DNA from: Candidatus Chloroploca asiatica
Lineage (GTDB): Bacteria; Chloroflexota; Chloroflexia; Chloroflexales; Chloroflexaceae
Assembly (NCBI RefSeq): GCF_002532075.1
Contig: NZ_LYXE01000127.1
Location: 62,001 to 126,000 of the forward strand
Direction of reading: 5' to 3'
DNA length: 64,000 nucleotides
The notes under the pieces were generated by a model that was given only the letters and a program-made list of their open reading frames with translations, did not search any database and was not told the origin of the DNA. Below, piece after piece: positions 1-8,638 of this stretch. Position 1 is the first letter of the stretch. Each line of letters begins with the position of its first letter. The translations under genes were made by a program, and so were the position numbers.

Positions 1-307
1 CGTGCTGGTGACCATGCTCGATCTGCAGATTTTGCCCCGTTTGGCGAACGTACTGCGTGATCTGCAGCGTGCCGGTGCGCCGATTCCGTCGGCCTTTGAT
101 CCAACCCAGTATCAGCGCCTCTTCTTTGGTCTGCTGCTGATCTTGATGATGATCTTTCGCCCCACCGGAATTCTTCCTGATGAACGACGTAAGGAAGAGT
201 TGGTAGATGATCAAGAGGTGGATTTGCCCCTCGATGCTGGCGAAGTTGATGGTGGCGAGCCACCCTCGCCGACCCAGGCCCCGCCCGGTAGTGGCCCAAT
301 TGCTTAG
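1..307 (+). CDS. livM: Branched-chain amino acid ABC transporter permease, C-terminal end (partial)
   Basis: Only the last ~100 codons are inside the window; the gene begins upstream. The visible part has a final hydrophobic helix (LFFGLLLILMMIF) followed by the short FRPTGILP-type motif that typically ends LivH/LivM permeases, then an acidic, proline-rich cytoplasmic tail. LivM forms one half of the membrane channel of the high-affinity leucine/isoleucine/valine importer. The livG start lies 25 nt downstream and livF follows, so this is the usual liv order. LivM rather than LivH is inferred from being directly upstream of livG. Confidence 0.85.
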   Translation, partial: VLVTMLDLQILPRLANVLRDLQRAGAPIPSAFDPTQYQRLFFGLLLILMMIFRPTGILPDERRKEELVDDQEVDLPLDAGEVDGGEPPSPTQAPPGSGPIA

Positions 308-331
308 CTTGTATGATGCGAGAGGAACCGT

Positions 332-1111
332 ATGGCGCTGTTGGAAGCAACCAACGTTACCAAAACCTTTGGCGGCTTGACTGCGGTCAACGATGTGACG
401 CTGATCATCGAAAAGGGCGTGATCGCCAGTGTGATCGGGCCCAATGGCGCAGGCAAGACGACGTTTTTTAATATGTTGACCGGGATCTATAAGCCCGATA
501 AAGGGGCGATCCTCTTTGATGGCAAGTCGATCGGTGGGACGCGCCCCGATCAGATTGCGGCCCTTGGGATGCGGCGGACGTTTCAAAATATTCGCCTTTT
601 TGATAACATGACGGTGCTCGAAAATGTGCTGGTGGGGATGCATACCCGCCTGCGCGTTCCGTTCTGGCAGATTATCGCGAGCGCTCCTGGTGTTCGTCGT
701 GAAGAGACGAAGGCCCGCGATGAGGCTCGTGAACGCCTTGCTTACGTTGGCCTTGATGCTAAACGCGAAGAGCTTGCCAAGAATTTACCCTACGGTGATC
801 AGCGTCGCCTTGAGATTGCCCGCGCCCTCGCTGGTGATCCCAAGTTGATTTTGCTCGATGAGCCGACCGCAGGGATGAATCCCCAGGAGACCGATGCCGC
901 TACGGGTTTGATTCGACGTCTCCGCGATGACCTTGGTCTCACTGTGGTGCTGATTGAACACGATATGCGCCTCGTGATGGCGATTTCTGAGCGCATTTCA
1001 GTGCTTGATTATGGGACGAAGATCGCTGAGGGAGATGCGCATACGATTCGTTCCAATCCGCGGGTGATCGAGGCTTACCTCGGTAAGGGGGCCGCCGGGG
1101 CCGCTGCCTAG
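332..1111 (+). CDS. livG: Branched-chain amino acid ABC transporter ATP-binding protein LivG
   Basis: This 259-aa protein is an ABC ATPase that powers uptake of branched-chain amino acids together with LivF and the LivH/LivM permeases. Walker A is GPNGAGKT at residues 36-43 and Walker B is ILLDEPTAGMNP. The signature has the degenerate LivG form (YGDQRRLEIARAL) instead of LSGGQ, and the H-loop is IEHDM. An AGAGGA ribosome site precedes the ATG. The family is sometimes used for urea or other amides, but the order livM-livG-livF fits amino acid transport. Confidence 0.93.
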   Translation: MALLEATNVTKTFGGLTAVNDVTLIIEKGVIASVIGPNGAGKTTFFNMLTGIYKPDKGAILFDGKSIGGTRPDQIAALGMRRTFQNIRLFDNMTVLENVLVGMHTRLRVPFWQIIASAPGVRREETKARDEARERLAYVGLDAKREELAKNLPYGDQRRLEIARALAGDPKLILLDEPTAGMNPQETDAATGLIRRLRDDLGLTVVLIEHDMRLVMAISERISVLDYGTKIAEGDAHTIRSNPRVIEAYLGKGAAGAAA

Positions 1112-1215
1112 CTGCCCCGGTAACGTGGCTCGCTCGCCCTGGTGGGGCATCCTGCCCAGGGTACCGGTCGTACGGTGTGCATTGTAGATAAACGATCGGC
1201 TGCATAGAGGAATAT

Positions 1216-1932
1216 ATGGCTCTACTCAAGCTCGAAGATGTCCATACATACTACGGTAAAATTCACGCTTTAAAGGGTATTTCCCTTACTGTCAATAAAG
1301 GTGAGATTGTTACCCTGATTGGCTCGAATGGTGCCGGGAAGAGTACTACCCTGCGGACGATCTCAGGGTTGCTTGTGCCTCGCCAGGGGCAAGTGGTGCT
1401 GAATGATGAGCGGATCGACCGCATTCCATCACACGAGATTGTGAAGCGTGGGATTGCGCAGTCGCCCGAAGGTCGTCGGATCTTCCCGCGTCTGACGGTG
1501 CTCGAAAATCTTGAGATGGGGGCGTATCTCCATAGTACGCGCAGTGTGACCTATCAAGAGGATCTTGAGCGCGTTTTTACGCTCTTCCCGCGCCTCCGCG
1601 AGCGCGTTTCCCAGAAGGGTGGTACCCTCTCGGGTGGTGAACAGCAGATGCTGGCGATTGGACGCGCCTTGATGACCCGCCCTCAGGTGCTCTTGCTCGA
1701 TGAACCTTCCATGGGCCTCGCCCCCGTGCTGGTTGAACAGATTTTTGAGATTATCGAGACGATTAATGCCCAGGGGATGACCGTGCTCCTCGTTGAACAG
1801 AATGCGCTTCAGGCGCTCGGCATTGCCCACCGTGGCTATGTGCTGCAGAGCGGCCGGATTATTCTTGAGGATGAAGCCAAAGCGCTGCGTGAAAATGAGA
1901 CGGTGCAGAAGTCGTATCTCGGCCTCGAATAA
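1216..1932 (+). CDS. livF: Branched-chain amino acid ABC transporter ATP-binding protein LivF
   Basis: This 238-aa protein is the second ATPase of the liv importer. It shows Walker A GSNGAGKST (residues 37-45), a perfect LSGGEQQ signature, Walker B LLLDEPSMGLAP and a VEQN H-loop, all typical of LivF. GAGGA precedes the ATG. It lies 104 nt after livG and is followed immediately by a hairpin terminator, so it is the last gene of the liv operon. Confidence 0.93.
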   Translation: MALLKLEDVHTYYGKIHALKGISLTVNKGEIVTLIGSNGAGKSTTLRTISGLLVPRQGQVVLNDERIDRIPSHEIVKRGIAQSPEGRRIFPRLTVLENLEMGAYLHSTRSVTYQEDLERVFTLFPRLRERVSQKGGTLSGGEQQMLAIGRALMTRPQVLLLDEPSMGLAPVLVEQIFEIIETINAQGMTVLLVEQNALQALGIAHRGYVLQSGRIILEDEAKALRENETVQKSYLGLE

Positions 1933-1946
1933 GACTTGATCTATGC

Positions 1947-1985
1947 CCCAACAATGTGAGCAAAGCTCGCATTGTTGGGTTTTTC
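1947..1985. terminator. Hairpin terminator between convergent livF and murF-alr
   Basis: A 15-bp stem (one G-U pair) formed by 1947-1961 and 1965-1979 closes on an AAA loop and is followed by a run of T. It lies between convergent genes and probably ends livF transcription. Confidence 0.85.
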
Positions 1986-4564
1986 TATTCTCCAACTTCC
2001 CGCGGCACGCGGGGCAAAATGCCGGTGACGACGTCGTAGCTGATGGTGTTGAGCCAGGTTGCTACTTCGTCGGCGGTAATGGTCTCGCTGCCCTGTTGCC
2101 CGATGAGCACCACTGAATCACCGCGCCGTACCTCGGCAAGGTCGGTGACGTCAAGCATCGCATAGTCCATGCAGATGCGCCCTACCAGCGGGGCGCGTTG
2201 CCCCCGCACGAGCACTTCACGCCACGCCGGGCTACGGCGCAGACCATCGGCATAGCCAACCGGAATGGTCGCGATGCGACTGTTGCCCCTGGTGATGTAG
2301 CTGCCCCCATACGAGATTGGCGTGCCCTCTGGGTGGTCGCGGATCTGAGCGATTTCGCTGTGAAAGCTTAAGGCCGGGCGGAGCGTAGCGGGCAGCGGTA
2401 CCGTTGGAGCTGGAGCCAGGCCGTAACACGCAATGCCAGGGCGGATCATGTCAAAGCAGGCCGTCGGGAGGCGCAACGTTGCGGCGCTATTGGCGGCGTG
2501 GGCGAGCGGCGGTCGCAGCCCGGCAGTCGCGAGCTCGTCGAGCAAACGGCGGAAGCGCTCGATCTGCGTGGTTGTCTGCGTAAGATCTTCGGCATCGGCA
2601 CTGGCAAAATGGGTGTAGATCCCGACTACTTCGATCCCGGGAAGATGGCGTAAGCGGCTGAGAAACGGCCCAACTTCATTGGGGGCCAGCCCAAGACGCG
2701 CCATACCGGTGTCTACTTTGATGTGTACCCGGACGCGACGGTCTGCTGAGGCAGCCGCACTCAGGGCCTGGGCTGTATCGTCGTCAAAGAGCGTGCAGTC
2801 TAGGCCGAGTCCGACGATCGCTTCGGCTTGCCATGGTGGGGTATAGCCAAGCACTAGAATCGGTGCAAGAATGCCCTGTTCGCGCAGGGTGCGCCCCTCT
2901 CCGAGGGTTGCTACGGCCACGGCACTCGCGCCGGCCCCAAGCGCTGCCCGGGCAACGCGAACGGCCCCGTGTCCATAGCCATCGCCTTTGAGCACGACCA
3001 TCAATGGCACGCCGCGCAACTGTTGTAGCCAGCGAATATTCGTGGCAATCGCATCAAGATCAACCCGGAGCCAGGTGGGGCGGTCAGGTGCCCCGATCCG
3101 CACACTACGCCAGGCCGTTTCTTGCCGTACTAAAAGGTGGTCGAGCTGGGGTGTGGTCAGGTACCCCGCGATCGGCGTACCTCCCGGCGTATCGGCAGGA
3201 TGCGCCATCAACACACGGGCCACGAACCGTTCCATGCGTGCCTCGGCTGATCCGCTCACCAGCACAAGATCGCCGGTACGGGTCACGGGCATCGCTCGCA
3301 AGGCTGCGTCGGTGGTATCAACGATCGTGATCGGCAGATCATTGCGTACCGTGCGGGCGGCGCGCGCCGCGATGACACCCCAGTCACCTTTGAGGATCAA
3401 GGCATCACTGCAGTGCGCGGCGAGTTGGCCGAGCTCACGGGCAGCAACGGTTGCCTCGTCGGTTTTCAGTTCGGTGAAAGGCCCAAGCACCGCAATGCGG
3501 CGCCGTGCGGGCAGGGCCGCCAGCGTTGTCAGCGCTGCCTCCACCGAGGGCGGCGACGCATTGAAGGTGTCATCGAGCAGCACGGCCCCGCTCGGCAACC
3601 GCAATGGTCGCAGGCGCCCGGCTACTGGCTCGATCGTTGACAGCGCTGCAACACAAGAGGTCAATCGCAAGCCACAGACGAGACCAGTTGCCACGGCGGC
3701 AAGCGCGGCGTAGACCGCAGGGAGGCCAATAAGGGGGATAGAGACTGTCTCCACCACTCCTTGCCAGTGTAACTGGAAACGGGTGCCTTCAAGGCTATAG
3801 GTGATCGTATCTGCCCGTATGTCACAGTCGCGACCGAGCCCATAGCGGATGACACCGCGATCCGCGTGACCATTGGTCAGATGTGCCAGTAATCCCTTCT
3901 GATCATCGCCATTCATGATCACAATGCCGTTGGTTGGTAACGCGGCGAGAAGGGTTGCAAATTCGGTGGCTACCTGAGCGAGGGTGCCAAAGCGGTGCAG
4001 ATGGACGGCCCCAACCGAGGTAACAACCGCAATCTGTGGCGGGAAGAGCGCGGCCAGTGCTTCGATTTCGCCAGGGTGATCGCTGCCATATTCGAGGACC
4101 GCAAAACGATGCTCATCGCGAAGGCGGGCAAGCGCAACCGGCAAGCCTAGCAATGAATTGAAACTGCGCCGACTCTGAAACGTTGGCTGGGCAGTCGCGA
4201 GCACGGCGGCAATGGCACGACGGGTGGTCGTTTTTCCCACGCTACCAGTGACCCCGATGACTTGTGGTGCGGCGGCAGTGAGGCGTGCTGCCGCCCAGCG
4301 TTGCAAAACGGCCTGCGGCTCATCGGCAAGCAGCACCGTCACCCCGGCGCTTGCCGGTGCCCACCGACAGAGCACACCAGTAGCCCCGGCGGCAATCGCC
4401 GCAGCGATGAAATCGTGCCCATCGGCCCGCGGGGTGCGCAAAGCCACAAAACAGGCCCCCGGGGTCATTAAACGAGAGTCGTAGCACCAGTCGGTAAAAG
4501 TTGTCGCCCCAGGTGGCCCAGCAAGCCGTGCGCCAGCCGCTAGCAGATCGCGAAGCAAGATCAT
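1985..4564 (-). CDS. Bifunctional UDP-MurNAc-tripeptide:D-Ala-D-Ala ligase / alanine racemase (MurF-Alr fusion)
   Basis: This 859-aa protein joins two steps of peptidoglycan precursor synthesis. Residues 1 to about 460 form a MurF-type Mur ligase with the ATP loop GSVGKTTT at 107-114; MurF adds D-Ala-D-Ala to UDP-MurNAc-tripeptide. From about residue 495 to the end is a PLP-dependent alanine racemase: the lysine motif is VVLKGDGYGHG (commonly VVKANAYGHG), the tyrosine motif is IPVGYADG, and GRICMDYAMLDVT follows. One enzyme can thus make D-Ala and feed the ligase branch, although D-Ala-D-Ala ligase must be elsewhere. Such fusions are known, for example in Bacteroidota. Both halves keep their key motifs, so neither looks decayed. 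Confidence 0.92.
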   Translation of the reverse strand: MILLRDLLAAGARLAGPPGATTFTDWCYDSRLMTPGACFVALRTPRADGHDFIAAAIAAGATGVLCRWAPASAGVTVLLADEPQAVLQRWAAARLTAAAPQVIGVTGSVGKTTTRRAIAAVLATAQPTFQSRRSFNSLLGLPVALARLRDEHRFAVLEYGSDHPGEIEALAALFPPQIAVVTSVGAVHLHRFGTLAQVATEFATLLAALPTNGIVIMNGDDQKGLLAHLTNGHADRGVIRYGLGRDCDIRADTITYSLEGTRFQLHWQGVVETVSIPLIGLPAVYAALAAVATGLVCGLRLTSCVAALSTIEPVAGRLRPLRLPSGAVLLDDTFNASPPSVEAALTTLAALPARRRIAVLGPFTELKTDEATVAARELGQLAAHCSDALILKGDWGVIAARAARTVRNDLPITIVDTTDAALRAMPVTRTGDLVLVSGSAEARMERFVARVLMAHPADTPGGTPIAGYLTTPQLDHLLVRQETAWRSVRIGAPDRPTWLRVDLDAIATNIRWLQQLRGVPLMVVLKGDGYGHGAVRVARAALGAGASAVAVATLGEGRTLREQGILAPILVLGYTPPWQAEAIVGLGLDCTLFDDDTAQALSAAASADRRVRVHIKVDTGMARLGLAPNEVGPFLSRLRHLPGIEVVGIYTHFASADAEDLTQTTTQIERFRRLLDELATAGLRPPLAHAANSAATLRLPTACFDMIRPGIACYGLAPAPTVPLPATLRPALSFHSEIAQIRDHPEGTPISYGGSYITRGNSRIATIPVGYADGLRRSPAWREVLVRGQRAPLVGRICMDYAMLDVTDLAEVRRGDSVVLIGQQGSETITADEVATWLNTISYDVVTGILPRVPREVGE

Positions 4565-4656
4565 CGTATGTTCGTTGTTATCCTCTCAGCGCATACCAGA
4601 GCATGCGTCATGCTTATCTTCTGCATAGTACCATATCGTTTCACCCTGGCGCAGTG

Positions 4657-4662
4657 TATAAT
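4657..4662 (+). promoter_or_regulatory. Possible -10 box (TATAAT) upstream of ldhA
   Basis: A perfect TATAAT, preceded by TG, lies about 104 nt before the preferred ldhA start. No good -35 box is visible at 16-18 bp, so the call is tentative. The 201-nt divergent gap between murF-alr and ldhA shows nothing else clear. Confidence 0.35.
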
Positions 4663-4765
4663 GTGGGAACACCAAGCACCACCATCCCCATGTCATGCCT
4701 GTGTACGTGAGCATCCAGCGGATGGTCTGTCGGTGGACTTGGATCCCATGAAAGGTATATCGCGT

Positions 4766-5752
4766 ATGCGAGTGTTAGTCTATGATACCCATTCCTATGA
4801 TCGAACCTTTCTCGATACTGCGAATGCCGGGCGGCATGAGATTGACTATACCTCAGCCCAGCTTGATCCCCAGACGGCAGCTTTGGCCGAGGGCTATGAT
4901 GCCGTCTGTCTCTTTGTGAGTGACCGTGCCCCGGCTCCCGTGATGGAACGTCTGGCTGCCGCTGGGGTGCGGATGATTGCGCAACGCTCGACCGGGTTCA
5001 ACAATCTTGACCTGGAAGCAGCTTCCCGTCTTGGGTTGACCTGTATGCGCGTTGGCTACTATTCACCCTATGCGGTCGCTGAGTTTGCCGTTGGTCTATT
5101 GCAGACGCTCAACCGGCGCATTCACCGTGCCTACAACCGTACCCGTGAATTCAATTTCCGCCTGGCTGGCCTGCTTGGGCACGACATTTACGGGCGTACG
5201 GTCGGTGTGGTCGGAACTGGCAAAATCGGAGCCATTTTTGCCCGTATTATGCATGGCTTCGGATGTCCTATTCTGGCCTATGATGTCCAGGAAAATCCTG
5301 ATTGCCTTGCGCTTGGGGCAACGTATGTGTCCCTGGAAGAGTTGCTCAGTCGTGCTGATATTATTAGCCTCCATGTTCCGTTGATGCCTCAGACCTACCA
5401 CATGATCAATGCCCAGAGTCTAGCTTCGATGAAGCGTGGGGTGATGATTATCAATACGAGTCGGGGTGGCTTAATTGATACTGAGGCCCTGATTGCGTCG
5501 ATCGAACGTGGTCATATAGCGGCCGTCGGCCTCGATGTCTACGAAGAGGAAGAGGGCAAGTTCTTTCGTGATCTCTCGGATGTGGTCATTGACGACGATG
5601 TCCTTGCGCGCCTGATGACCTTCCCCAACGTGTTGTTGACAAGCCATCAGGCCTTCTTTACCCACGAAGCAATGACGACCATTGCCGAGACGACCATCGG
5701 CAATCTGACTGATTTTGAAGAGGGGCGCACAAACGAGAATCTGTTGCGTTAA
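4766..5752 (+). CDS. ldhA: D-lactate dehydrogenase (LdhA-type 2-hydroxyacid dehydrogenase)
   Basis: This NAD-dependent enzyme probably reduces pyruvate to D-lactate during fermentation. The 328-aa product matches E. coli LdhA length. It shows the LdhA-like segments SAQxD then LFVSDRAP, AQRSTGFNNLDLEAA and TLNRRIHRAYNRTREFNF, the Rossmann motif GVVGTGKIG, and the late catalytic histidine region SHQAFFT. I chose the ATG at 4766, with AAAGG about 10 nt upstream, because the LdhA family begins exactly there; an in-frame ATG at 4748 is possible. The open frame continues upstream to 4568 but resembles nothing in the family. Confidence 0.9.
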   Translation: MRVLVYDTHSYDRTFLDTANAGRHEIDYTSAQLDPQTAALAEGYDAVCLFVSDRAPAPVMERLAAAGVRMIAQRSTGFNNLDLEAASRLGLTCMRVGYYSPYAVAEFAVGLLQTLNRRIHRAYNRTREFNFRLAGLLGHDIYGRTVGVVGTGKIGAIFARIMHGFGCPILAYDVQENPDCLALGATYVSLEELLSRADIISLHVPLMPQTYHMINAQSLASMKRGVMIINTSRGGLIDTEALIASIERGHIAAVGLDVYEEEEGKFFRDLSDVVIDDDVLARLMTFPNVLLTSHQAFFTHEAMTTIAETTIGNLTDFEEGRTNENLLR

Positions 5753-5815
5753 GGAGCGTATCTTTTCACCCTTCCCGTGCGGTATATCAAGTAATTCTAG
5801 TCACGGGGTAAGGGT

Positions 5816-7336
5816 ATGATTGCCAAAGTCTATAGCTGTGCGGTCATCGGGCTCGAAGGGGTGCTGGTTGAAGTTGAGGTGGATATTGCCAACGGGATGC
5901 CGATGTTTGCGGTCGTTGGCCTGGGCGACGCTTCAGTGCAAGAGAGTCGCGAACGAGTGCGCGCGGCGATTCGCAATTCAGGCCTCAACTTTCCTATGAA
6001 ACGCCTGACCGTCAACCTTGCACCTGCTGATCTGCGCAAGGCTGGTCCTTCCTATGATCTGCCCATTGCGGTGGGCCTGTTGCTCGCCTCGGGGCAGGTC
6101 ACCGAGCGTTTTGACAAGACGGTCTTTATTGGTGAGTTGAGTCTTGATGGCGGCCTACGCCATACCGATGGCATTCTGCCTATGGCGGCCATTGCCCGCG
6201 CCTGTGGGATGACGACTGTCTATGTGCCCGCTGAGGATGCCGCCGAAGCTGCGCTCGTCAATGGCCTGACGATTATGCCGGTGCCCTCGCTTGGCAAATT
6301 GGCCGCTCACATCAGTGGTGAGCGGCGCTTGTCACCCTATGCGCCACGACCACCTGTCTCTTCGCTGGCAACGCATTTCCCCGTTGATTTTCAACATATC
6401 AAGGGCCAGGAACACGTCAAACGTGCCCTGGAAGTTGCAGCTGCTGGTGGACATAATGCCTTGCTCTGGGGAACTCCCGGTTCGGGCAAAACGATGCTGG
6501 CGCGGGCGATGCTCTCGATCTTGCCCCCGATGAGTCTTGAGGAGGCGCTCGAGGTGACCAAGATCTATAGTGTGTGCGGCCAGTTACCCAAAGATACCCC
6601 ATTGGTGCAGCGCCGCCCCTTCTGTGCGCCGCACCATACGACCTCGCTGGCGGGTCTGGTAGGCGGCGGTGCCGGTCGTGCGCGCCCGGGGATGGTCAGC
6701 ATGGCTCACCGAGGCCTGCTCTTCCTGGATGAACTACCCGAATTTGGCCCCAAGCTTGAGGTTTTGCGTCAGCCGCTGGAAGATCGGGTCGTCACCCTGA
6801 GCCGTTCAGCGGTGAGTGTCACCTATCCGGCGGCTTTTATGTTGATTGCGGCCATGAATCCCTGTCCATGCGGCTGGCACGGTGATCCCGAGCGTGAGTG
6901 TACCTGTAGCCCGGCGCTGGTGACGCGCTATCAAAAACGCATCTCGGGGCCACTGCTTGATCGAATTGACATTCATGTGGAAGTTCCGCGCATTAACTAC
7001 GAAAAACTCAGTTCGAATCGTCTTGGTGAACCATCAGAAGCGATTCGTGCCCGTGTCGCCGCTGCGCGGGTACGCCAGCGTTCTCGCTTGGGTCCTGATG
7101 GTCCCGGTTTTACCAATGCCGATCTTGGCCCTGGTCAGATGCGTGACGATTGTCGTCTTGATACGGCAGGACATGCCCTGATGAAAGCCGCTGTGCGTCA
7201 ACTCAACCTTTCGGCACGTGGCTATCACCGGGTACTCAAAGTGGCCCGTACGATCGCTGACCTTGCCGGGGCCGACATGATTGGCCCGGCCCATCTTGCG
7301 GAAGCCATCCAGTATCGCCCGCGACGAAGCGAGTAG
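5816..7336 (+). CDS. comM: ComM/YifB family Mg-chelatase-like AAA+ ATPase
   Basis: This 506-aa protein belongs to the ComM (YifB) family, hexameric helicases that promote branch migration when incoming DNA recombines during natural transformation. The N-terminal ~190 residues have the Lon-protease-like fold typical of the family. The AAA+ module has Walker A GTPGSGKT at 219-226 and Walker B LLFLDELPEF at 301-310. A cysteine cluster (CPCGWHGDPERECTC) matches the zinc-binding insert, and the C-terminal Mg-chelatase domain is complete. It is full length and suggests competence, although no other competence gene is in the window. Confidence 0.93.
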   Translation: MIAKVYSCAVIGLEGVLVEVEVDIANGMPMFAVVGLGDASVQESRERVRAAIRNSGLNFPMKRLTVNLAPADLRKAGPSYDLPIAVGLLLASGQVTERFDKTVFIGELSLDGGLRHTDGILPMAAIARACGMTTVYVPAEDAAEAALVNGLTIMPVPSLGKLAAHISGERRLSPYAPRPPVSSLATHFPVDFQHIKGQEHVKRALEVAAAGGHNALLWGTPGSGKTMLARAMLSILPPMSLEEALEVTKIYSVCGQLPKDTPLVQRRPFCAPHHTTSLAGLVGGGAGRARPGMVSMAHRGLLFLDELPEFGPKLEVLRQPLEDRVVTLSRSAVSVTYPAAFMLIAAMNPCPCGWHGDPERECTCSPALVTRYQKRISGPLLDRIDIHVEVPRINYEKLSSNRLGEPSEAIRARVAAARVRQRSRLGPDGPGFTNADLGPGQMRDDCRLDTAGHALMKAAVRQLNLSARGYHRVLKVARTIADLAGADMIGPAHLAEAIQYRPRRSE

Positions 7337-7925
7337 ACCTGCGGCCACCAGGAAACTCGCGTGTGCTGGCGTAAACGGCCAGCATACAAGGGCTAAATGG
7401 ACTTTCAATTTTGATGCGCTCTTTGCTGATCGTCCGGATGTTTTTGTGGCCGGGGATTTGCTCTGGTATCCGGTCGAAGGTCGGCCTGATATTCGACGTG
7501 CCCCTGATGCGCTCGTTGTCTTTGGACGGCCCAAGGGCTATCGGGGTTCATATATGCAGTGGCGCGAGGATCAGATTGCCCCGCAGGTTGTCTTTGAAGT
7601 GCTTTCGTCCAAGAATACTCTGTCTGAAATGGCGCGTAAGTTGGAATTTTATGATCTGTATGGGGTCGAAGAGTATTATCTCTATGATCCTGAACGCAAT
7701 GATCTGAGTGGTTGGTTGCGCCAGGGCGAGCGTTTGCGCCCGCTGGAAACGGTTGATGGCTGGCTTAGCCCGCGTTTGGGGGTTCGTTTTGCCCTTGATC
7801 CTCAAGAGCTTCAGATTATCCGTCCAGATGGTCGTCCGTTTCTGAGTTTTGTTGAGGTGTACCAGCGGGCAATGCTCCTGACTGAACGCTTGCGTGCGCT
7901 TGGGCTTGATCCTGATGCAGGCTAG
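7281..7925 (+). CDS. Uma2 family (DUF820) putative endonuclease with uncertain N-terminus
   Basis: From about position 7404 the translation is a clear Uma2/DUF820 restriction-endonuclease-like domain: ADRPDVFVAGDLLWYPVEG, then APDALVVFG, QVVFEVLS and KLEFYDLYGVEEYYLYDP. These include the PD...ExK-like residues of the nuclease fold. The expected first ~40 residues are not recognisable, and there is no ATG or GTG start in the gap. Only TTG codons at 7281 and 7296, inside comM, are available. A lost start or a frameshift is therefore likely. Related genes occur in many copies in Chloroflexota and cyanobacteria, and their biological role is unclear. Confidence 0.6.
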   Translation: MARPILRKPSSIARDEASRPAATRKLACAGVNGQHTRAKWTFNFDALFADRPDVFVAGDLLWYPVEGRPDIRRAPDALVVFGRPKGYRGSYMQWREDQIAPQVVFEVLSSKNTLSEMARKLEFYDLYGVEEYYLYDPERNDLSGWLRQGERLRPLETVDGWLSPRLGVRFALDPQELQIIRPDGRPFLSFVEVYQRAMLLTERLRALGLDPDAG

Positions 7926-8021
7926 CCTGTGTGCCCGAGGCTCTTTTCCGCGACACGCTTTACTGTGATCGGACGATAGCGGTACAATCAGTTGCCTGTT
8001 GTCATCGGTAGCGCATAAACG

Positions 8022-8030
8022 TGGTATGCT
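8022..8030 (+). promoter_or_regulatory. Extended -10 promoter; transcript would start at the ATG
   Basis: TGGTATGCT has the TGn plus -10 layout and ends 6 nt before the ATG at 8037, with no Shine-Dalgarno in between. The predicted transcription start falls on the start codon, so the mRNA would be leaderless. Confidence 0.4.
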
Positions 8031-8036
8031 AGACAC

Positions 8037-8633
8037 ATGTTTGATCAATCTCCGCGCGGCATGCCCATCTGGATCTGGGGGGCTTTACTCGGCCTGATGC
8101 TGATTGTGATCAGCACCGGCGGTCGTTTGATGCCCGGTGACAATGCTGCTCTTCGCCAAATCTTTGCGGCACAACCTCCTGGAACGGGGGTTGGTGCCGG
8201 TGCTGATGGGGGCGACTGGCTCCCTTCTTTTGATCTTGGCTCGCTGCCGACCGAGTTGCAGCAGGGCGCACGGGATCTATTGACGCGCCTCGGGGCAGGG
8301 TCAAGTGGGCGTCCGGTTGAGCCAATTGCGATTACGCCCCGCCTGCGCGTCGAGGTCAAGGAACTGCGGCCGGTTGCCGATGGCATTGAAGTGCTTGGCT
8401 CGATCACCAATCTGAGTTCCGACGATCTGCTTGTGCCGATCAGTGCGTTTGAATTGCACGATAGCACAGGTACAACCTATCTCGCCGGAGGCGGGGCAAG
8501 CGCCACGCTGCGCTCTGGTGAGAGTACGTCACTTGAGTTGACGGTGCCGTTGCCTGAAGGCCGTGGTTTGCTCTTGATTACCAATTTGCCCCCTGATCCG
8601 TCAGTACAACAACGATTGATCGTAGTAGAGTAA
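8037..8633 (+). CDS. Membrane-anchored protein of unknown function with a C-terminal beta-rich domain
   Basis: This 198-aa protein is not recognised. It has a short N-terminus, one transmembrane helix (about residues 11-27, IWIWGALLGLMLIVIS), a low-complexity Gly/Ala linker and a C-terminal domain from about residue 98 (LRVEVKELRPVADGIEVLGSI). The pattern of alternating strands with SITNLSSDDLLVP and SLELTVPLP resembles FxLYD or DUF4352-like extracellular domains. It probably sits outside the membrane. Its stop lies 5 nt before yggS, which suggests co-transcription. Confidence 0.7.
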   Translation: MFDQSPRGMPIWIWGALLGLMLIVISTGGRLMPGDNAALRQIFAAQPPGTGVGAGADGGDWLPSFDLGSLPTELQQGARDLLTRLGAGSSGRPVEPIAITPRLRVEVKELRPVADGIEVLGSITNLSSDDLLVPISAFELHDSTGTTYLAGGGASATLRSGESTSLELTVPLPEGRGLLLITNLPPDPSVQQRLIVVE

Positions 8634-8638
8634 CGTGT

